Source of the DNA: Piscinibacter aquaticus
GTDB taxonomy: Bacteria > Pseudomonadota > Gammaproteobacteria > Burkholderiales > Burkholderiaceae_C
Direction of reading: 5' to 3'
NCBI GenBank assembly: GCA_007994965.1
Contig: VOPW01000001.1
Coordinates: forward strand, 2,728,001 to 2,792,000
Length of the DNA stretch: 64,000 bases
Shown: positions 21,217 through 30,214 of the stretch, piece after piece
Layout of the letters: each line of letters starts with the position of its first letter
Position numbering within the stretch: position 1 is the stretch's first letter
Translations under genes and position numbers: made by a program
Notes under the pieces: generated by a model
Told to the model about the DNA's origin: nothing
The model's database searches: none
What the model saw: only the letters and a program-made list of their open reading frames with translations

Positions 21217-21600
21217 ATGAGTGCAGTCAAGACCATCCGGCGTCTGGGTTTTCGCAAGTGGTACGAGCGCGAACTGCTGCGCAGCCACGCCAACACGGTG
21301 CTGCTGCTGCTGGCCTGCCTGGGCCTGCTCGGCGCGGCCGAGGTCTACACGAGCCGCGCGCCCTTCCTCGATCAGCTGGAGACCGTGGCCGCTGCGGTGG
21401 CCAGCGGCCTGATCGGCCTGCTGGCGCTGCGCCGCTACCTCTACCTGCTGAACCACGCGGAATTCGTGGCCAACCGGGCCGACTGCGGCGCCTGCGGCAC
21501 CTACGCACGCTTCGAACTGATCGGCGAGCCGCCGCTCGGCGCCGAGCGCGTGCAGGTGCGCTGTCGCCACTGCGGACACGCGTGGCACATCGATCTGTGA
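21217..21600 (+). CDS. Hypothetical membrane protein with C-terminal zinc-ribbon-like Cys pairs
   Basis: Intact, 127 residues from ATG 21217, 39 bases after the hydrolase. It has two hydrophobic helices (HANTVLLLLACLGLLGAAEVY and LETVAAAVASGLIGLLALRRYLYLL). The cytosolic tail has two CxxC-type pairs, DCGACGTYARFEL and VRCRHCGHAWHIDL, which look like a zinc ribbon. I do not recognise a named family; similar proteins are, as far as I recall, conserved hypotheticals in Burkholderiales. The arrangement suggests a metal-binding membrane accessory protein. Confidence 0.7.
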   Translation: MSAVKTIRRLGFRKWYERELLRSHANTVLLLLACLGLLGAAEVYTSRAPFLDQLETVAAAVASGLIGLLALRRYLYLLNHAEFVANRADCGACGTYARFELIGEPPLGAERVQVRCRHCGHAWHIDL

Positions 21601-21723
21601 CCGAGTTCACCGCCGGGCATCACAATTCACGCAGTAGGGGATTGGCGCAGCGGGCCGAAGTGTGATGTTCGCCCGCCAAGTCGCGTCAGCTTCCGGTCAG
21701 TTTTCGGTACGATCCGCCTGCCC

Positions 21724-22248
21724 ATGCCCACCATCTACGCCAAGACCCCAGCCGGTCTCAACGAGATCGAAACGAGAGCTCGCAAGCTGTCGCCGCGGCT
21801 GCGTTCCGCCCTGATCCTGATCGACGGAAAACGTAGCGAGAGCGAACTCGGCAAGCTGGTGCAGCAGGCCGAAGAAACCTTGCAGGCGCTGCTCGAGCAG
21901 GGCCTGATCGAGGCCGTTGCCACCACCTCGTCGAAGCCGCCGCGCGATGCGGGGCCGGCTTCGGTGCCCGGCCCGGTGTCGGTGCCGGGGCCTGCCTCGG
22001 TGCCCGGCCCGGCTTCGGTGCCCGGCGGCACCGCCGTGCTCGACGTGGCCACCACGCGCCGCGAAGCCGTGCGCGCCATCAACGAACTGCTCGGCCCGGA
22101 GGCCGAGATGCTCGCCCTGAAGATCGAGCGGGCCAACGACGAACTGGCCTTGCGCGCCGCCCTCGAGCGCGCCGTGGCCTACATCGCCAACGCCCGTGGC
22201 GGCGGCGCTGCGGCACAGTTCACTGCCAAGTTCCTGATCGGACTCTGA
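21724..22248 (+). CDS. Hypothetical protein with wHTH-like N-terminus, repeat linker and helical C-terminus
   Basis: Intact, 174 residues. The N-terminal 65 residues (YAKTPAGLNEIETRARKLSPRLRSALILIDGKRSESELGKL then QALLEQGLIE) resemble a small winged-helix-like module. A linker of PGPASV hexapeptide repeats follows (residues 77-101), and then a helical domain (REAVRAINELLGPEAEMLALKIERANDELALRAALERAVAYIA). The protein at 28372-28863 on the minus strand has the same three-part plan, so these are paralogues. Function unknown; the layout suggests a regulatory adaptor. Confidence 0.68.
   Translation: MPTIYAKTPAGLNEIETRARKLSPRLRSALILIDGKRSESELGKLVQQAEETLQALLEQGLIEAVATTSSKPPRDAGPASVPGPVSVPGPASVPGPASVPGGTAVLDVATTRREAVRAINELLGPEAEMLALKIERANDELALRAALERAVAYIANARGGGAAAQFTAKFLIGL
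21952..22026 (+). repeat. In-frame 18-base tandem repeat encoding (PGPASV)n
   Basis: Four near-identical 18-base units (TCGGTGCCCGGCCCGG- or GGGCCTGC-like) encode GPASVPGPVSVPGPASVPGPASVPGG. This is the interdomain linker of the protein at 21724, and the copy number is likely variable by slippage. Confidence 0.8.
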
Positions 22249-22250
22249 TC

Positions 22251-22891
22251 TCAGCGGGGCAGCCAGCGGCGCTGGGCCGCCAGGGCGAGTCAGCGCCTGC
22301 CAGTCTTCCCCTTGCTTCTGCGCCAGCACCTGCGGCCACAGCCGCAGCAGCAGTTCGGCCGTGGCCAGCGTGTCGGCGGCGGCTGGTGGCGCACCGCGCA
22401 GCGGATGCCCAGCGCGTCCATCCACTCGTCCAGCGAGCGCCCGGGCACGTCGGGACGCACCACCGGCGCCACATCGGCCGGTCGATCCACGGATTGGCCA
22501 GCGTGCGCCCGAGCACCGCACGCATGGCCCGCTGGATCAGCGCCTCGTCGAAGGCGACGTGAAAGCCGATCAGCGGCGCCGCGCCCACCCAGCGCTCGAA
22601 GGCCTCGAGCGCCTGCGCAGGCTCCACGCCCTGCCGCTGTGCGCCGATGCCGATGCCATGCACCAGGATGTTGGCCTTGTCGACCGGCGCGTCCTGCTGG
22701 CGCAGCACGACCTCGAAACTGTCGGACATCACCACGCGCGGCGGCCCTTCGGGCGCGCGCCGCAGGCCGACGGCGGCGATGGCCAGCAGCCGATCTCGCT
22801 TCGGATCCAGCCCGCTCGACTCGACATCGAGCACCACCCAGCGGCCGTCGTCCGCGGCCTGCCTGCGGCGCTGCGCCCACCAGCCGATCAC
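22251..22891 (-). CDS. 3'-5' exonuclease, DnaQ-like (frameshifted)
   Basis: DEDD-family exonuclease. The first metal motif is WVVLDVESSGLDPKRDRLLAIAAVG (D and E of DxE), the second GAAPLIGFHVAFDEALIQRAM. The third is spread over other frames as SLDEWMDALGI and ADTLATAELLLRLWPQVL. Its ATG overlaps the stop of the upstream CBS/DUF294 gene. DnaQ-type exonucleases of this kind are commonly encoded next to DUF294 nucleotidyltransferases and the VC_2705 symporter, as here. Indels near 22480, 22385 and 22290; I end it at the TGA at 22251. Confidence 0.78.
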
Positions 22892-24791
22892 CGCGCGTAG
22901 TCCAGTTCGAGCCGCTGCTGCAGCGTGCGCGCGGCGCGCAGGCTCTCCTGAGCATGCGGCGATCGATGTCGTTGAGGGCGCCCACGTCGACCAGGTTGGC
23001 GTTGCCCGGCGACGCCGGCAGCGCCGGCGGCCGCTGCGGATCGAGCTGCACCTGCAGGCGCAACAACTGCAGGAACTCGAAGGCGGCGACCCAGGCCTCG
23101 CCCTCGCGCGGACCGACGCCCAGCGCCAGCGCGGCCGCCTCCAGCCGCGCGCGGGTACCGGTGGCGGGGAAGCCGTGGGCCAGCGCGTACAGGCGCGCTA
23201 CGTCGACGAAGATCGCCGTGCCCTGCAGCTTCAGGTCGATGCTCGGGCGGCCCTCGACGGCACGCGTGTCGATGCCGCCACGCCAGTTCAACGGCGCACG
23301 GTGCTCCAGTGCATTCATGGCCAGCTGCTTCATGAAGCGCGGCAACGCGGGGGCGCGTTCGGCGAGCAGCAGGCGCAGCGGCTCGGCCAGCGCTAGATTG
23401 CCCGCCAGCGGACGGAGGTCGAAGTAGATGCTGGCGTTGAGCAGATCCTGCGGTGCGCCGTGCTCCATCCAGTGCTCGAAGCGCTGGCGCCACTCGGCCG
23501 GCGTCAGGCAGCACTCGGGGTTGGAGGCCATCACGTTGCCCTTGCACAGCGGATAGCCGCAGTCGTCGAGCGCGGCATTCACCTCGCGCGCCAGCTCCAG
23601 CCACTGGGCACGGTCGCGCGCGGGATCGTCGCTCTCGAAGACGAGGCCGTTGTCCTGGTCGGTGGCGATGGTCTGCTCGCCGCGCCCTTCCGAGCCGAAC
23701 GCCAGCCAGCAGGCGCGGCCGAGGTCGAGCCCGCGCCGCCGCGCGACCAGCACCACCAGCCGCTCGGTGAGCACGTCGTTGAGGTGGCTGATCAGTTCGG
23801 TGAGCTGGCGCGCGCGCACGCCCTGGCCGAGCAGGTTGCGCGCGAAGCCGCGGATGTCGGCCGCGCCCTGTCGCAGCGTGGCGAGATCGGGCGCAGCACG
23901 CAGCGTGGTGCTGACCTGCTTCAGCGACAGCCGCTGCAGCGCGAACAGGTCACGCTCGAGACGATGCTCACCGCGCGGCCGCCTTCGGTGATCGGCACGT
24001 GGCGGATGCCATGGCGCGACATCAGCAGCGCGGCGTCCTGCGCCGTGTGCTCGACGCCGAGCGTGCGCAGCGGTGCCGTCATCACCGCCTCGATCGGCGT
24101 GGCCAGCGGCAGCTGCGGCAGGGTGACGCGGCCGAGGATGTCGTGGCGCGTCAGGATGCCGCGCGGCACGCCGTCGGCATCGGCCACCAGCACCGAGCCG
24201 ATGCGGCGCTCGTGCATCGTCGCCAGGGCATCGGCCAGCGGGGTGGAGGGCAGCACGCACACCGGCGCCCGTCGCGGCAGCGAACCCAGCGGCGCCTCGA
24301 GCGACTGCTCGGCCAGCGTCTGCGAGGCGAAGGCCGCCTGCAGGCTGCGCCGCGAGAGCTCGAGGTACTGCGCCACGCGGCGGTTGAGGAAGTCGGCGAA
24401 GGGTGCGCTCGCCGCGGCCAGTTCGCGAACCACCGCGGCCGGCACGCGCAGGCAGAAGGTGTCCTCGGTGGCTGGTAGGTGGCGGTGACGGCGCGCTCGC
24501 CCATCACGGCGCCGACGGGAAACAGGTCGCCGGCCTCGTACTGGAAGCCACCGGCCGCCTCGGCCAGCCGCGACGGCCGGTCACGCTGCCCTGGCGCACG
24601 TACAGCAGATGGGTGGCCGCACCGGAGTCGGGCGACATCAGCGTCTCGTCGGGCGCGAAGTAGACCTGCTCGGCGGCGGTGAGGAAACGATCGATCTCCC
24701 GCAGCGCCATCTGCGAGAACGGCACATGGGCCGAGAGCTCGGCGCGCAGGTTGTTCAACAGGCTGGGCGAAGGCGTGGTGGCGGTGCTCAT
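22888..24791 (-). CDS. cNMP-binding/CBS/DUF294 nucleotidyltransferase-like signalling protein (frameshifted)
   Basis: Multidomain cytosolic protein in the order: cyclic-nucleotide-binding-like domain (residues 1-150: FSQMALREIDRFLTAAEQVYFAPDETLMSP and YEAGDLFPVGAVMGERAVTATY), a CBS pair (PLADALATMHERRIGSVLVADADGVPRGILTRHDIL, then MSRHGIRHVPITEGGRAVSIVS), and a DUF294 nucleotidyltransferase domain (CWLAFGSEGRGEQTIATDQDNGLVFE, with GSxxR and DxD) followed by the DUF294 C-terminal domain. About 634 residues. Frame breaks near 24575, 24475, 23950 and 22945. Family members accompany acetate-type symporters, and a GlnD-like role in regulating them is suspected but not shown. Confidence 0.85.
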
Positions 24792-24848
24792 CGTGCCGCG
24801 GATCGTACGAAGCCGCCCGCCGCGCTGCCAGGGGCTGGATCAAGAATG

Positions 24849-24875
24849 AAAAAGCCCCGCTCTCGCGAGCGGGGC
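24849..24875 (-). terminator. Rho-independent terminator after the symporter gene
   Basis: A perfect 9-base-pair stem GCCCCGCTC/GAGCGGGGC with a four-base loop (24854-24875) is followed on the minus strand by TTTTTC. It lies between the symporter stop (24917) and the CBS/DUF294 start (24791), so it separates the two transcripts at least partly. Confidence 0.9.
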
Positions 24876-24916
24876 CCTGCACGAAGCCGGAGCTTCGGAC
24901 CGTCATCAGACCTTCA

Positions 24917-27042
24917 TCAGGCCTTGGCCAGCTTCAGGTCGGGGTAGCGCACGTGCTCCACCAGTTCCTGCGTCTGGCGGGTCGGCGCCGGGGTCAGCAG
25001 GCTGACGATGATGATCACCGCGAAGCCCACCGGCACGCCGAACAGGCCGGCCGAGATCGGCTGGATGCCCCACCACAGTTCCACCGGCGAGGTCACGCCG
25101 AACACGCCGCGCAGCCAGGGCTGCGTCGTGACCATGTAGTAGAACGTGACGCCCAGGCCGGCGACCATGCCCAGCGACGCGCCCCACTTGTTGGCGCGCT
25201 TCCAGAAGATGCCGAGCACCAGGGCCGGGAAGAACGCCGCTGCCGCGAACGAGAACGCCGCCGAGACCAGGAACAGGATGTCCGCCGGTTTCTGCGCCGC
25301 CACCGCTGCGGCCGCGAGGGCCACGATCAGCAGCAGGATCTTCGAGATCATCACGCGGCGGGCCGTCGGCGCGTTCGGGTCGATCATCTTGTAGTAGAGA
25401 TCGTGCGACAGCGCGTTGGCGATGGTCAGCAGCAGGCCGTCCGCGGTGGACAGCGCCGCGGCCGGAGCCGCCGGCCGCCACCATGCCCGAGATCACGTAC
25501 GGCAGGCCGCCGATCTCCGGCGTGGCCAGCACGATGATGTCGCCGCCGATGCGCATCTCACCCAGCTGGAAGATGCCGTCCTTGTTGATGTCCACCACCG
25601 ACAGCAGCGCCGGGTCGACGCGGCTCCACTGCGCGATCCACGCAGGCAGCTTGTCGAACGGCGTGCCCACCAGCACGTTGAACACCTCGTACTTGACCAG
25701 CACGGCCAGCGCCGGGGCGGTGAAGTACAGCAGGAAGATGAAGAACAGCGACCAGTCACCGACTCCCGGGCTTCCTTCACCGACGGCGTGGTGTAGTAGC
25801 GCATCAGGATGTGCGGCAGCGCGGCCGTGCCCACCATCAGGCAGAACACCAGGGCGAGGAAGTTGCGACGCGATTCGTCGAAGGTCTTCTGCGCCTTGGC
25901 GTCGCCGTTCGGGTCGCCGGCGAACTGCTGCGCGTGCGAGGGCATGCCGGCCAGCGGCCCGGCGCGCGCCTCGTTGGCGGCCTTGGCGGCCGTCCAGGCC
26001 TTCTTCGCATCGGCCTCGTTGGCCGGCACGGCGGCCAGCGCCTTCTCGGCCGCCTGCACCTCCTGGACCGGGGCGTTGGCGGCCTTCAGGTCGGCCAGCT
26101 TCTGCGTGGCGGCGGCCTTCTCGGCAGCCAGCGCGGCCGGGATGTCCTTCAGCTTGGCGTCGAACTCGTCGGCGCGGGCCTTGAAGGCGGCGATGACCTC
26201 CTTCTCCTTCGGGTCCTCGCGCAGCTGCTTCTCGCGCTCGGTGACCTTCTGCAGCTGGTAGCCGTAGATGGCCTGCGGCACCGGCACGCCGGTCTGCTTC
26301 ACCGACAGCCACACCACCGGGATCATGTAGGCCACGATCAGGATGATGTACTGCGCCACCTGCGTCCACGTCACGGCGCGCATGCCACCGAGGAACGAAC
26401 AGACCAGGATGCCGCCGAGGCCGACGAAGATGCCGATCTCGAAGGCCGTGCCCGACAGGCGCGTGGTGATCAGGCCCACGCCGTAGATCTGCGCCACCAC
26501 GTACACGAACGAGCACAGGATCGCCGCCAGGATGCCCAGGAAGCGCGGCAGGTTGCCTCGTAGCGAGCCCCGAGGAAGTCGGGGATGGTGAACTGGCCGA
26601 ACTTGCGCAGGTAGGGCGCGAGGAACAGCGCCACCGGGCAGTAGCCGCCGGTCCAGCCCATGATGAAGGCCAGGCCGCCGTAGCCGCTGAGGTACAGCGT
26701 GCCGGCCATGCCGATGAACGACGCGGCCGACATCCAGTCGGCGCCGGTGGCCATGCCGTTGTACACGGCAGGCACGCGGCGTCCGGCCACGTAGTACTCG
26801 GCCGCATCCGAGGTGCGGCTCATGATGCCGATGCCGGCGTACAGCAGCACGGTGGCGATCAGGAAGATGAAGCCGATCCAGCTGCGCGGCAGGCCCATCT
26901 GCTCGAGCACCGCGAGCACGATCACGAAGGCGACGAAACCGCCCGTGTACCAGCCGTAGACCTTGTTGAGCTGCTGTTTGAAGGCCTTGTTGGCTGCGGC
27001 GCCGCCCCCGGCGCCGCCCGAATCTAGACTGAAGCCAGCCAT
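24917..27042 (-). CDS. Sodium:solute (acetate-type) symporter, VC_2705 subfamily, with coiled-coil insertion (frameshifted)
   Basis: Member of the solute:sodium symporter family related to ActP, importing a short-chain carboxylate with Na+. It starts at 27042 and has NKVYGWYTGGFVAFVIVLAVLEQMGLP, YYVAGRRVPAVYNGMATGADWMSAASFIGMAG, LGGILVCSFLGGMRAVTWTQVAQYIIL, and at the end GLLLTIANALSHDLYYKMIDPNAPTARRV. About 708 residues, longer than E. coli ActP (about 550), because roughly 105 charged, Ala/Lys/Glu-rich residues are inserted between two helices. Indels near 26560, 25770 and 25465. The DUF4212 small subunit is encoded immediately upstream, the normal pairing for this subfamily. Confidence 0.86.
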
Positions 27043-27043
27043 G

Positions 27044-27304
27044 TCATTCCTCCTCGGCGACGCCGTGTTCCTGGTCCAGCCGGTTCATGTACCGGGCGTA
27101 GTACCAGATGATCAGCACGTAAACGATCAACGCTCCCTGCGAAGCCATCCAGAAGCTGAACGGCCAGCCGAAGAACGTGAAGTTGAGGTCGCGTGCCATG
27201 AACGCGACGACGTACGTGACGACGAACCAGATCGACAGCAGGATGGCTGTGATCCTCAGGTTCTTCCGCCAGTACTCGTGATGCCTCTCGCTCAATTTCT
27301 GCAT
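27044..27304 (-). CDS. DUF4212 small subunit of sodium/substrate symporter
   Basis: An 86-residue two-helix membrane protein: WRKNLRITAILLSIWFVVTYVVAFMARDLNF and FFGWPFSFWMASQGALIVYVLIIWYYARYMNRLDQEHG. This is the DUF4212 (putative solute:sodium symporter small subunit) pattern, always encoded with the VC_2705-type symporter. Intact. Start at 27304 is preceded by AGGCACTTGAG, a weak Shine-Dalgarno. It ends one base before the symporter ATG, so both are co-translated. Confidence 0.9.
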   Translation of the reverse strand: MQKLSERHHEYWRKNLRITAILLSIWFVVTYVVAFMARDLNFTFFGWPFSFWMASQGALIVYVLIIWYYARYMNRLDQEHGVAEEE

Positions 27305-27389
27305 CTCAAGTGCCTCCTTGGTTGCCTTCCTCCGGGATGCGGCCCGGCCCCATGGTTCACCGCGTGATTGCCTGCGGTTCTGTCGTCGC

Positions 27390-27969
27390 TCAGGCGGCGA
27401 GTCCGGTCTCGCGCTCGAGCTGCGCCGCGACCTTGGGCTCGAAGCCCTTGAGGTGGCGGATGATCTTGCGTGCCTCGTCGGGCTGCTGGCGGTCGATGTG
27501 CACACGCGCCAGCTGGTACCAGCCGTAGGGGCTCATCGGCTGCAGTTCGGTGTTGCGCTTGAGCGCGGCCACCGCGTCGTCGTAGCGGCCCTGCTGGATC
27601 AGCGTCAGGCCCAGGCCGTACCGGGCGCGGTCGAGCTTCTCGTCGATCTCGAGCGCGCGGCGGAATGCCGCTTCGGCCTCCGGCAGGCGCGAGGCCGACT
27701 CCAGCGTGAAGGCGAGGTTGAACCAGTCCGCAGCGCTGCGCGACGGATGCGCGGCCACCAGCGCCCGGTAGTCGGCGACGGCCTCGTCGCGCGCGCCGCG
27801 CTGGGCGCGCAGGTGGGCGCGGCTGGCCCGGGCGTAGGCGTCCTCGGGGCCAGGCCTCGACCATCTCGTCGAAGATGCCCTCGGCGGCGGCCGAGCGCCC
27901 GAAGATGAGCAGCGCGATCGCCTGCAGCTTCAGCCGCCAGTATTCGAAGCCCGAACCGTTCATCGACAT
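27390..27969 (-). CDS. TPR repeat protein (frameshifted)
   Basis: Tetratricopeptide-repeat protein. After an N-terminal hydrophobic/helical part (MNGSGFEYWRLKLQAIALLIFGRSAAAEGIFDEMVEAWP) three TPR units follow: ADWFNLAFTLESASRLPEAEAAFRRALEIDE, ARYGLGLTLIQQGRYDDAVAALKRNTELQP and YGWYQLARVHIDRQQPDEARKIIRHLKGFEP. An indel near 27855 (possibly two) splits the N-terminus from the repeats. About 190 residues. Two ATGs (27969, 27963) are possible; both overlap the stop of the upstream membrane-protein gene. TPRs mediate protein-protein contacts; partner unknown. Confidence 0.75.
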
Positions 27970-28255
27970 TGCTCCACCCCGATCTGCAGACACAGGTTGA
28001 CCTTGGCGATCGTCGTCACCAGCCACACCATGGCCAGCGCCACGAAGGCGGCCAGGGGGATGTGGCGGTCGATCACCACCTTGGGCGTGACCGGGCGCAT
28101 GCCCTTGACGAACGGCTTCGTCATCACCTGCAGCAGCTGGTAGAAAGGTTGGTGTCGCGCTTCTGCCCGGCCAGCAGGCCGAGCAGGAATTGCCCGGCCA
28201 GCGCCATCAGCGCGATCTCCGCCACCAGCTTCACCGCAGACACGAAAAGCAGCAT
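27960..28255 (-). CDS. Hypothetical small membrane protein (frameshifted)
   Basis: About 98 residues. The N-terminus in one frame (MLLFVSAVKLVAEIALMALAGQFLLGLLAGQKRDTN) and the rest in another (FYQLLQVMTKPFVKGMRPVTPKVVIDRHIPLAAFVALAMVWLVTTIAKVNLCLQ) give two hydrophobic helices joined by a basic loop. One indel near 28150. I do not recognise a characterised family. Its 3' end overlaps the TPR gene start, so they probably act together. Confidence 0.65.
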
Positions 28256-28371
28256 CCGACACCCTTGTCAGGAAGGTGCAAGACTGTCTGTCGGGAGTGC
28301 TTACAGATTTCTGACAGCAGGGATTTGTATCAGCGCAACCCCTGCCCGGGCTTACCCGTTAGACGTAAGAC

Positions 28372-28863
28372 TCATGGGGTCATTCCCAGCGCGCGCATCA
28401 CCATGTGGGCGGCGGAATCACCGTTGACGCGTCGCACGTCGGCGACGAATCGCGCAGCCACGGCGCGGAGCTCGTCCACGCCGGCGGCCTTCTCGATCTC
28501 CAGCGAATACTTGAAGCCGCGCATCAGGCCGAGCTGTTCCTTGCACAGCGCGTTCAGGCAGTCGTAGAGCTCCTGGTAGCCGAGCGCCGAAATCGATGCG
28601 GGCTCGGACGCGGTCGCGGGCGCCGCTGCGGCCTCCGACGCCGAGGGACCCGCTTTGCGCCGCACCGACTCGACCACCAGCCCGGCTTCGAGCAGGGCCT
28701 GCACATCGGCGGCACTGGCGCCCTTGACCATGGACAGCAACTGCTCGGCATCGCGTGCGCCATCGGCAAGCACCAGCAGGGTGCGGGCCGGTCGTGTCAG
28801 CGCGATGACGCGCGCACGAATCTCGTGATGGCCGGCGTCGGTCTTGAGCAGCGCTGCATTCAT
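28372..28863 (-). CDS. Hypothetical protein, paralogue of the protein at 21724
   Basis: Intact, 163 residues. The N-terminal module LLKTDAGHHEIRARVIALTRPARTLLVLADGARDAEQLLSMVKGASAADVQALLEAGLVV parallels the N-terminus of the protein at 21724 (TPAGLNEIETRARKLSPRLRSALILIDG). The linker is Ala/Ser-rich instead of PGPASV. The C-terminal helical part YQELYDCLNALCKEQLGLMRGFKYSLEIEKAAGVDELRAVAARFV also corresponds. It is transcribed divergently from prfB. Function unknown. Confidence 0.68.
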   Translation of the reverse strand: MNAALLKTDAGHHEIRARVIALTRPARTLLVLADGARDAEQLLSMVKGASAADVQALLEAGLVVESVRRKAGPSASEAAAAPATASEPASISALGYQELYDCLNALCKEQLGLMRGFKYSLEIEKAAGVDELRAVAARFVADVRRVNGDSAAHMVMRALGMTP

Positions 28864-29029
28864 GGACGTGTGTTCTCGAGGAAAAGGGATCGCTGTCTAT
28901 CGACTCTAGGTGAGCCGGGCACAGGGGGATTGCCCGCGCTCAACGAGATTTGTGCTCGTATCGCACGCTTTGGCTCACTTCGAAGCCCCATGCGAAAATG
29001 CGCGACTTTTCGAGACGGACTCCTTCGCC

Positions 29030-30134
29030 ATGGACATCGAACGCATCAACCAGATCGGCAACACGCTGTCCGACCTCAGCTCGCGCACCGAAGCGCTGCG
29101 GAGGTATCTTTGACTACGACCGCAAAGCTCTGCGGTTGAACGAGGTCAACGCCGCGCTCGAGAACCCGAACGTCTGGAACGAGCCGAAGCGCGCGCAGGA
29201 ACTGGGGCGCGAGAAGAAGTCGCTGGAGACCGTGGTCGGCACGATCGACCACCTGGCGAGCAACCTCGCCGACAACACCGAGCTCTACGAGATGTCGAAG
29301 GCCGATGCGGACTTCGACGGCCTGGCCGCGATCGAGGACGAGGCGGCCAAGCTGCGCGAGATCGTCGAGCAGCTCGAATTCCGCCGCATGTTCAACAACC
29401 CGGCGGATCCGTCGAACTGCTTCATCGACATCCAGGCCGGCGCCGGCGGCACCGAGGCCTGCGACTGGGCCTCGATGCTGCTGCGCCAGTACCTGAAGTA
29501 CTGCGAGCGCAAGGGCTTCAAGACCGAGGTGATGGAAGAGACCGAGGGCGACGTGGCCGGCATCCGCAGCGCCACGATCAAGGTCGAGGGCGAGTACGCC
29601 TTCGGGCTGCTGCGCACCGAGACGGGCGTGCACCGCCCGGTGCGCAAGAGCCCGTTCGACAGCTCGGGCGGGCGCCACACCTCGTTCGCCAGCCTGTTCG
29701 TATACCCCGAGGTCGACGACTCGATCGAGATCGAGATCAACCCGGCCGACGTGCGCACCGACACCTTCCGCGCCAGCGGCGCGGGCGGCCAGCACATCAA
29801 CAAGACCGACTCGGCGGTGCGCCTGACGCACATCCCGACCGGCATCGTGGTGCAGTGCCAGAACGACCGCTCGCAGCACCGCAACCGCGACGAGGCACGG
29901 CAGATGCTGCGCTCGCGCCTGTACGAGCACGAGATGCGCAAGCAGATGGAGGCGCAGCAGAAGCTGGAGGACACCAAGACCGACGTCGGCTGGGGCCACC
30001 AGATCCGCAGCTACGTGCTCGACCAGAGCCGCATCAAGGACCTGCGCACCAACGTCGAGATCAGCAACACGCAGAAGGTGCTCGACGGCGACCTCGATGC
30101 CTTCATCGAAGCGAGCCTGAAGCAAGGTGTCTGA
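29030..30134 (+). CDS. prfB: Peptide chain release factor 2 with programmed +1 frameshift
   Basis: Release factor that terminates translation at UGA and UAA. Residues 1-27 ([27 protein letters not shown]) end at an in-frame TGA (29111-29113), and the remainder, starting at D of [17 protein letters not shown], is in the +1 frame. The codon-recognition motif SPF lies in [13 protein letters not shown] at about residue 205, and the catalytic GGQ in [15 protein letters not shown] at about residue 250. About 368 residues, as in other bacteria. Expression is autoregulated: when RF2 is scarce ribosomes slip at CTTTGAC and make more RF2. Confidence 0.97.
29100..29114 (+). promoter_or_regulatory. prfB +1 recoding site
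   Basis: GGAGG (29100-29104), three bases, CTT (29108-29110), TGA (29111-29113), C. This is the conserved slippery CUU-UGA-C with an internal Shine-Dalgarno at the standard spacing, as in E. coli prfB. The stop is codon 28 here. Confidence 0.97.
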
Positions 30135-30139
30135 TGTGT

Positions 30140-30213
30140 GCCCCCAAGCTCACTGCGTTCGCTACCCCCGAGGGGGCCGCTCAGCGCCCTTGGGGCGGCC
30201 CGGCGGGCGCTGA
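30140..30213 (+). repeat. Extragenic GC-rich palindromic repeat, copy 2
   Basis: The gap between prfB and the HAD gene is filled by GCCCCCAAG, a spacer with TTCGCT, CCCCCGAGGGGG, GCCGCTCAGCGCC, CTTGGGGCGG and GGCGGGCGCTGAG. The outer GCCCC/GGGGC arms and the inner C/G runs can fold into nested hairpins. The same pattern occurs inverted at 1163-1199. It abuts the HAD start codon, leaving no normal ribosome-binding site. Confidence 0.65.
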
Positions 30214-30214
30214 G

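Noticed and set aside
22888..24791. CBS/DUF294 gene as a decayed pseudogene
   Set aside because: All domains are complete and in the right order once frames are joined, as in the other affected genes; sequence error is simpler.
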